Below, piece by piece: positions 4,751-8,312 of a stretch of DNA of 8,312 bases (positions are counted from its first letter, which is position 1; each line of letters begins with the position of its first letter). The notes under the pieces are model-generated. The model was not told the origin of the DNA and did not search any database. It saw nothing but the letters and a program-made list of their open reading frames with translations. A program made the translations under genes and the position numbers. This stretch comes from Rickettsia typhi (GTDB lineage Bacteria; Pseudomonadota; Alphaproteobacteria; Rickettsiales; UBA1997), in contig CAMDMO010000068.1 of assembly GCA_945902255.1 (NCBI GenBank), positions 1 to 8,312 on the forward strand. The letters run 5' to 3'.

Positions 4751-7414
4751 CTAATTTAGAGCCGCTCTAGCTGCAGCAAGTCTTGCGATAGGTACACGAT
4801 AAGGTGAACAAGATACATAATTTAATCCGATTTTGTGACAAAATTCTATAGAAGCCGGATTGCCCCCATGTTCACCACATATTCCTAATTTAATATTACT
4901 TCTTGTAGATTTTCCTTTTTGTGTAGCAATTTTAATCAATTCACCAACTCCTTCTTGATCTAGCTCAGCAAATGGATCTTTTTCTAAAATTCCAGCTTTT
5001 TGATAATGACCTAAAAAATTAGCTGAATCATCACGAGATAATCCAAAAGTGGTTTGAGTTAAATCGTTGGTTCCAAAGCTAAAAAATTCAGCTTCTTCAG
5101 CAATTTTATCAGCAACCAATGCCGCTCTTGGCAATTCAATCATTGTTCCGACTAAATATTGCAAGCTAACACCTTGCTCTTTTTCAACTGATTTTTCAGT
5201 TTGAATAATCAGAGATTTTAAAATCTGTAATTCTTTTTTAGTTGCAATTAAAGGAATCATGATCTCTAAAAGCACATCTTTTTTTGTTTCTTTTTTTACT
5301 ATTGAAGCGGCTTCAAATATGGCGCGAGCTTGCATTTCGTAAATTTCTGGATAAGAAATTCCCAATCTACATCCGCGATGACCAAGCATTGGATTTTGTT
5401 CTTGCAGTTGCTGAATGCGATATTTTACATAGTTAATTTCAACGCCAGCAATTTTTGCAACCTCTGCAATTTCACTATCTTTATGCGGCAAAAATTCATG
5501 AAGAGGAGGATCTAATAAACGAATTGTAACTGGCAATCCTTCCATAATTTTAAAGATCTCGATAAAATCTTTGCGCTGCATTGGTAATAGCTTAGCCAAA
5601 GCTTTCTTTCTTCCTTCTAACTCTTCAGCTAAAATCATTTCACGCACAGCAATAATACGATCTTCGTTAAAAAACATATGTTCAGTACGACATAATCCAA
5701 TTCCTTCGCAACCAAAATCACGAGCGGTTTGACAGTCGAGCGGAGTTTCGGCATTAGTACGAACTTTTAAAACGCGAACTTCATCAGCCCATTGCATAAT
5801 GGTTTGAAAATCGCTTGATAGATTTGGTTTTAGAGTAGGCGCATGACCCAAGATCACATCTCCATTAGAGCCATTAATTGTAACAACCTCCCCTTCCCTA
5901 ACTTTGGCGCCACCGGCAGTAAAAAATTGACCACCATGATCAACATTAATTGTTGAAGCTCCAGAAACGCAAGGTGTTCCCATGCCGCGAGCAACAACTG
6001 CAGCATGAGATGTCATGCCTCCACGAGCTGTTAAAATGCCTTGAGATACATGCATTCCTTTAATATCTTCAGGGCTAGTTTCAACGCGAACTAAAATAAC
6101 TTTATCGCCATTTTCAGCTCTTTTTTCAGCTTCTGCTGAAGAAAAAACTACGATACCAGAAGCGGCTCCGGGAGAGGCTGGAAGGCCTTTAGCAATAGTT
6201 TGAACTTTTGCTTTTGGATCAAGAGTTGGGTGAAGAAGTTGATCTAAACTTGCGGGATCAATTCGTTTTAAAGCCTCTTTTTTATCAATTAATTTTTCAT
6301 TAACCATATCAACTGCAATTTTTACCGCAGCATGAGCGGTGCGTTTACCATTGCGGGTTTGCAACATCCATAATTTTTTATTTTGCACAGTAAATTCAAT
6401 ATCTTGCATATCGCGATAGTGCAACTCTAATTTTTTATAAATTCTTACTAATTCATTAAAAATTTCTGGCATAGTTTCTTCCATTGATGGAAGTTTTGAA
6501 TCTAGTTGCTCTTTGCCTGATATTGTAATTGATTGCGGCGTTCTAATTCCGGCAACCACATCTTCGCCTTGAGCGTTAATTAAATATTCGCCATAAAGTT
6601 CTTTTAAACCAGTTGAAGGATTGCGAGTGAAGGCTACGCCAGTTGCAGAAGTTTCTCCCATATTTCCAAAAACCATTGACTGCACGCTAACTGCAGTTCC
6701 CCATTCAGCTGGAATATTATTTAGAGAGCGATAAGTAATAGCGCGATCATTCATCCAAGAAGCAAAAACCGCTTCAATAGCTCCCCAAAGCTGTTCATTT
6801 ACATCTTGTGGAAAATCACGACCCAGCTCTTCTTTTACTTTTGCTTTAAAAAGATTAGTAATTTCTTCAAGATTTTCAGCCGTAAGATCAGTATCAGCGC
6901 TAGCGCCGAATTCATGTTTTTTCTCATCTAAAATTACTTCAAAATTATAGTGATCAACTCCAAGAACCACGTCAGAATACATTTGAATAAAGCGTCGGTA
7001 AGAGTCAAAAGCGAAGCGTTTGTTAGAAGAATTTTTTGCCAAACCTTGAACTGTCTTGTCATTTAATCCTAAATTTAAAACGGTGTCCATCATTCCGGGC
7101 ATTGAAGCACGAGCGCCAGAGCGAACCGAAAATAAAAGCGGATTTTTTTCATCGCCAAATTTTGCACCAATTATTTCTTCAATTTGTTTTAGCGCATTTT
7201 CAACTTGCTGCTTTAGTTCTACTGGAAATTTTTTGTTATTTTTATAATAAACATCACAAACTTCAGTTGTAATTGTAAGTCCCGGTGGAACTGGAAGGCC
7301 CATTTTAGACATTTCAGCCAAGTTTGCACCTTTGCCTCCAAGTAAATTTTTCATTGAAGCGTCGCCTTCAGATTTTCCGTCACCGAAAGAGTAAACAAAT
7401 TTTTTTGCAGTCAT
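4751..7414 (-). CDS. ppdK: Pyruvate, phosphate dikinase
   Basis: This 887-residue, full-length enzyme interconverts pyruvate + ATP + Pi and phosphoenolpyruvate + AMP + PPi. The N-terminal nucleotide-binding part (about 1-360) has GGKGANLAEM and SVRSGARASMPGMMDT. The swivelling phosphohistidine domain (about 405-525) has GGMTSHAAVVARGMGTPC, with catalytic His470 and, two residues earlier, Thr468, the residue targeted by PDRP-type regulatory kinases in other PPDKs. The C-terminal TIM barrel (about 545-887) carries the PEP/pyruvate-site residues Arg576 (GLCRTEHMFF), Arg632 (RLLDPPLHEF), Glu760, Asp784 (GTNDLTQ) and catalytic Cys846 (GICGEHGG). All keep a constant +15 offset from the remembered Clostridium symbiosum numbering, so the active site is intact. 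The ATG is 6 bp after the alkC-like stop, with a weak AGAG ribosome site overlapping that stop. It probably supplies PEP from pyruvate in gluconeogenesis, or PPi-dependent ATP in reverse. Confidence 0.98.
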   Translation of the reverse strand: MTAKKFVYSFGDGKSEGDASMKNLLGGKGANLAEMSKMGLPVPPGLTITTEVCDVYYKNNKKFPVELKQQVENALKQIEEIIGAKFGDEKNPLLFSVRSGARASMPGMMDTVLNLGLNDKTVQGLAKNSSNKRFAFDSYRRFIQMYSDVVLGVDHYNFEVILDEKKHEFGASADTDLTAENLEEITNLFKAKVKEELGRDFPQDVNEQLWGAIEAVFASWMNDRAITYRSLNNIPAEWGTAVSVQSMVFGNMGETSATGVAFTRNPSTGLKELYGEYLINAQGEDVVAGIRTPQSITISGKEQLDSKLPSMEETMPEIFNELVRIYKKLELHYRDMQDIEFTVQNKKLWMLQTRNGKRTAHAAVKIAVDMVNEKLIDKKEALKRIDPASLDQLLHPTLDPKAKVQTIAKGLPASPGAASGIVVFSSAEAEKRAENGDKVILVRVETSPEDIKGMHVSQGILTARGGMTSHAAVVARGMGTPCVSGASTINVDHGGQFFTAGGAKVREGEVVTINGSNGDVILGHAPTLKPNLSSDFQTIMQWADEVRVLKVRTNAETPLDCQTARDFGCEGIGLCRTEHMFFNEDRIIAVREMILAEELEGRKKALAKLLPMQRKDFIEIFKIMEGLPVTIRLLDPPLHEFLPHKDSEIAEVAKIAGVEINYVKYRIQQLQEQNPMLGHRGCRLGISYPEIYEMQARAIFEAASIVKKETKKDVLLEIMIPLIATKKELQILKSLIIQTEKSVEKEQGVSLQYLVGTMIELPRAALVADKIAEEAEFFSFGTNDLTQTTFGLSRDDSANFLGHYQKAGILEKDPFAELDQEGVGELIKIATQKGKSTRSNIKLGICGEHGGNPASIEFCHKIGLNYVSCSPYRVPIARLAAARAALN

Positions 7415-7420
7415 TTTTCT

Positions 7421-8312
7421 CTAAATTAATTCAAATTGAAGTTTGGTAAATTCGATTCCATTTACAACTAAAGATATCATGTGCAAACCCTTGTTATGCT
7501 TGCGAGTTGACATTTCTCTAAAGGAGTGTTTTTTACTAAAATCAAACAGGCCTTTATTAAAAACTTTAGTTGTAATTTGAAAATTTTTTTTGAAATGAGT
7601 GCTATTTTTTTTAAAAAAATAGAGCGCATATTCAAGTCGAATTTTGTTATTTTGTTTTTGATTTTCCAAGGTGAAGTCAAAATGTAAATCTTGAGATATT
7701 TTAATCGCAGCTTTTTGTAAAGCAAATCTTTGAATCGTAAAATTTGCTAAAATATTTTTATCAATATCAATTAAGCTAAGCGCCTGATCATTTCCCTTTT
7801 TTAAGAGGGTTCTTAAGGCATGCTGTATAAGCCTTTGGTTAACTTTTTTAGCCTTCCATTGCAAAAGTAAATCTAAAACTATTTGTGGATGATCTTTTGT
7901 GATATCATTTAAATTATTGGCAACGCTGCGCCTCACATAGTCGCTTTCATCAAACTTTAATAATTCTAATATTGGAATTATTTTACTAGGATTTTTCTTA
8001 AACTCTATTAAAGCTTCTCCCCAAGGCAATCTAGAGCGACAACCTTCCGATGCTAATCTTCTAATGTGATGATTATCTGATTTTGCCCATTTTTTAAAAA
8101 ACTTTAAAGCCTCTGCAGAATTTAGCTTGATGAATTGCCTTACCGCAAATTCAGAACTGCCAAATTCAGTAAAAAATTCTAAAGCCAGCATTGAATATTC
8201 AAAATCCTTAAGACCAAAAACTTCAATAAAATCAGGAAAAATAATCAAGGCCAAGCCAGAGCTTTTATCTTTAGGAAGTTCAATTACTGTTTTTTTTAAA
8301 ATTTCAACTTTT
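7421..8312 (-). CDS. alkC: AlkC-type DNA alkylation repair protein, 5' end missing
   Basis: The reading frame is open to the right window edge, so the true start lies outside; 296 residues are visible. An apparent TTG start at 8254 is not real, because the frame and family-like sequence (GLALIIFPDFIEVFG) run through it. The body is built of HEAT-like helical repeats. It contains the AlkC hallmark HHIRRLASEGCRSRLPWGEA, then PILELLKFDESDYVRRSVAN, NLNDITKDHP and IQHALRTLLKKGNDQAL. The last 90 or so residues look like a beta-rich Ig-like tail (LHFDFTLEN...RLEYALYFFKK...SFREMSTRKHNKGLHMISL), as found at the end of AlkC glycosylases. AlkC removes cationic N3-methylated bases such as 3-methyladenine from DNA without flipping the base. 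The HEAT-repeat relative AlkD lacks the Ig-like tail. It is the first visible gene of the minus-strand run, 6 bp before ppdK. Family confidence is high; enzymatic activity is inferred. Confidence 0.8.
   Translation of the reverse strand, partial: KVEILKKTVIELPKDKSSGLALIIFPDFIEVFGLKDFEYSMLALEFFTEFGSSEFAVRQFIKLNSAEALKFFKKWAKSDNHHIRRLASEGCRSRLPWGEALIEFKKNPSKIIPILELLKFDESDYVRRSVANNLNDITKDHPQIVLDLLLQWKAKKVNQRLIQHALRTLLKKGNDQALSLIDIDKNILANFTIQRFALQKAAIKISQDLHFDFTLENQKQNNKIRLEYALYFFKKNSTHFKKNFQITTKVFNKGLFDFSKKHSFREMSTRKHNKGLHMISLVVNGIEFTKLQFELI

Noticed and set aside
5330..5515. Plus-strand 61-codon ORF opposite the PPDK C-terminal domain
   Set aside because: It is a shadow of a conserved coding region with no promoter or ribosome site.
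7036..7272. Two overlapping plus-strand ORFs opposite the ppdK 5' part
   Set aside because: They are antisense to a well-conserved PPDK region with no independent signals, so are shadows.
8252..8254. TTG start of the AlkC-like gene
   Set aside because: The frame continues open to the window edge with family-like residues upstream, so the gene is truncated by the window rather than starting here.

Overview
The window is AT-rich throughout, with closely packed genes, very short or negative gene spacing and few recognisable Shine-Dalgarno sequences. Its gene families (an alphaproteobacterial-style LolA tail, TolR/TolA, an IalB-like periplasmic protein, GAPDH with pyruvate phosphate dikinase, and an AlkC-type DNA alkylation repair protein) suggest a reduced-genome alphaproteobacterium, probably Rickettsiales or a similar host-associated or streamlined lineage. 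That placement is inferred from composition and families. No rRNA, tRNA, CRISPR array, transposase or phage gene was seen.

Left part, plus strand (1-1549): a cell-envelope run made of the 3' end of a lolA-like gene, then tolR and tolA. lolA and tolR abut (TAA directly followed by ATG), and tolR and tolA overlap by ATGA. TolR and TolA are inner-membrane and periplasm-spanning parts of the Tol-Pal envelope-constriction machine. tolQ is not next to tolR and tolB does not follow tolA, so the tol cluster is split or rearranged here.

Centre-left (1550-2330): a perfect-consensus sigma70-type promoter (TTGACA, 16 bp, TATAAT) precedes an unrecognised 72-residue ORF. A 102-bp imperfect palindrome with about 32-bp arms follows it. 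On the minus strand lies a 98-residue, three-helix membrane protein resembling the NuoK/MnhC family. Its start codon is only 4 bp from the start of a divergent secreted IalB-like gene.

Centre (2328-3859, plus): the ialB-like gene and gap (type I glyceraldehyde-3-phosphate dehydrogenase) are 2 bp apart. The GAPDH lacks the acidic residue that usually selects NAD over NADP.

Right part, minus strand (8312 down to 3856): a probable operon of an alkC-like gene (5' end outside the window), ppdK (6 bp gap) and a prepilin-like protein carrying a LamG/concanavalin-like domain (31 bp gap). The last gene converges on gap, and their stop codons share a 4-bp TTAA. GAPDH and PPDK would fit a pyruvate-to-triose-phosphate (gluconeogenic) route, as known in Rickettsiales that lack full glycolysis. 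The most unusual items are the pilin-lectin fusion, the promoter/orphan-ORF/palindrome block and the head-to-head gene starts.
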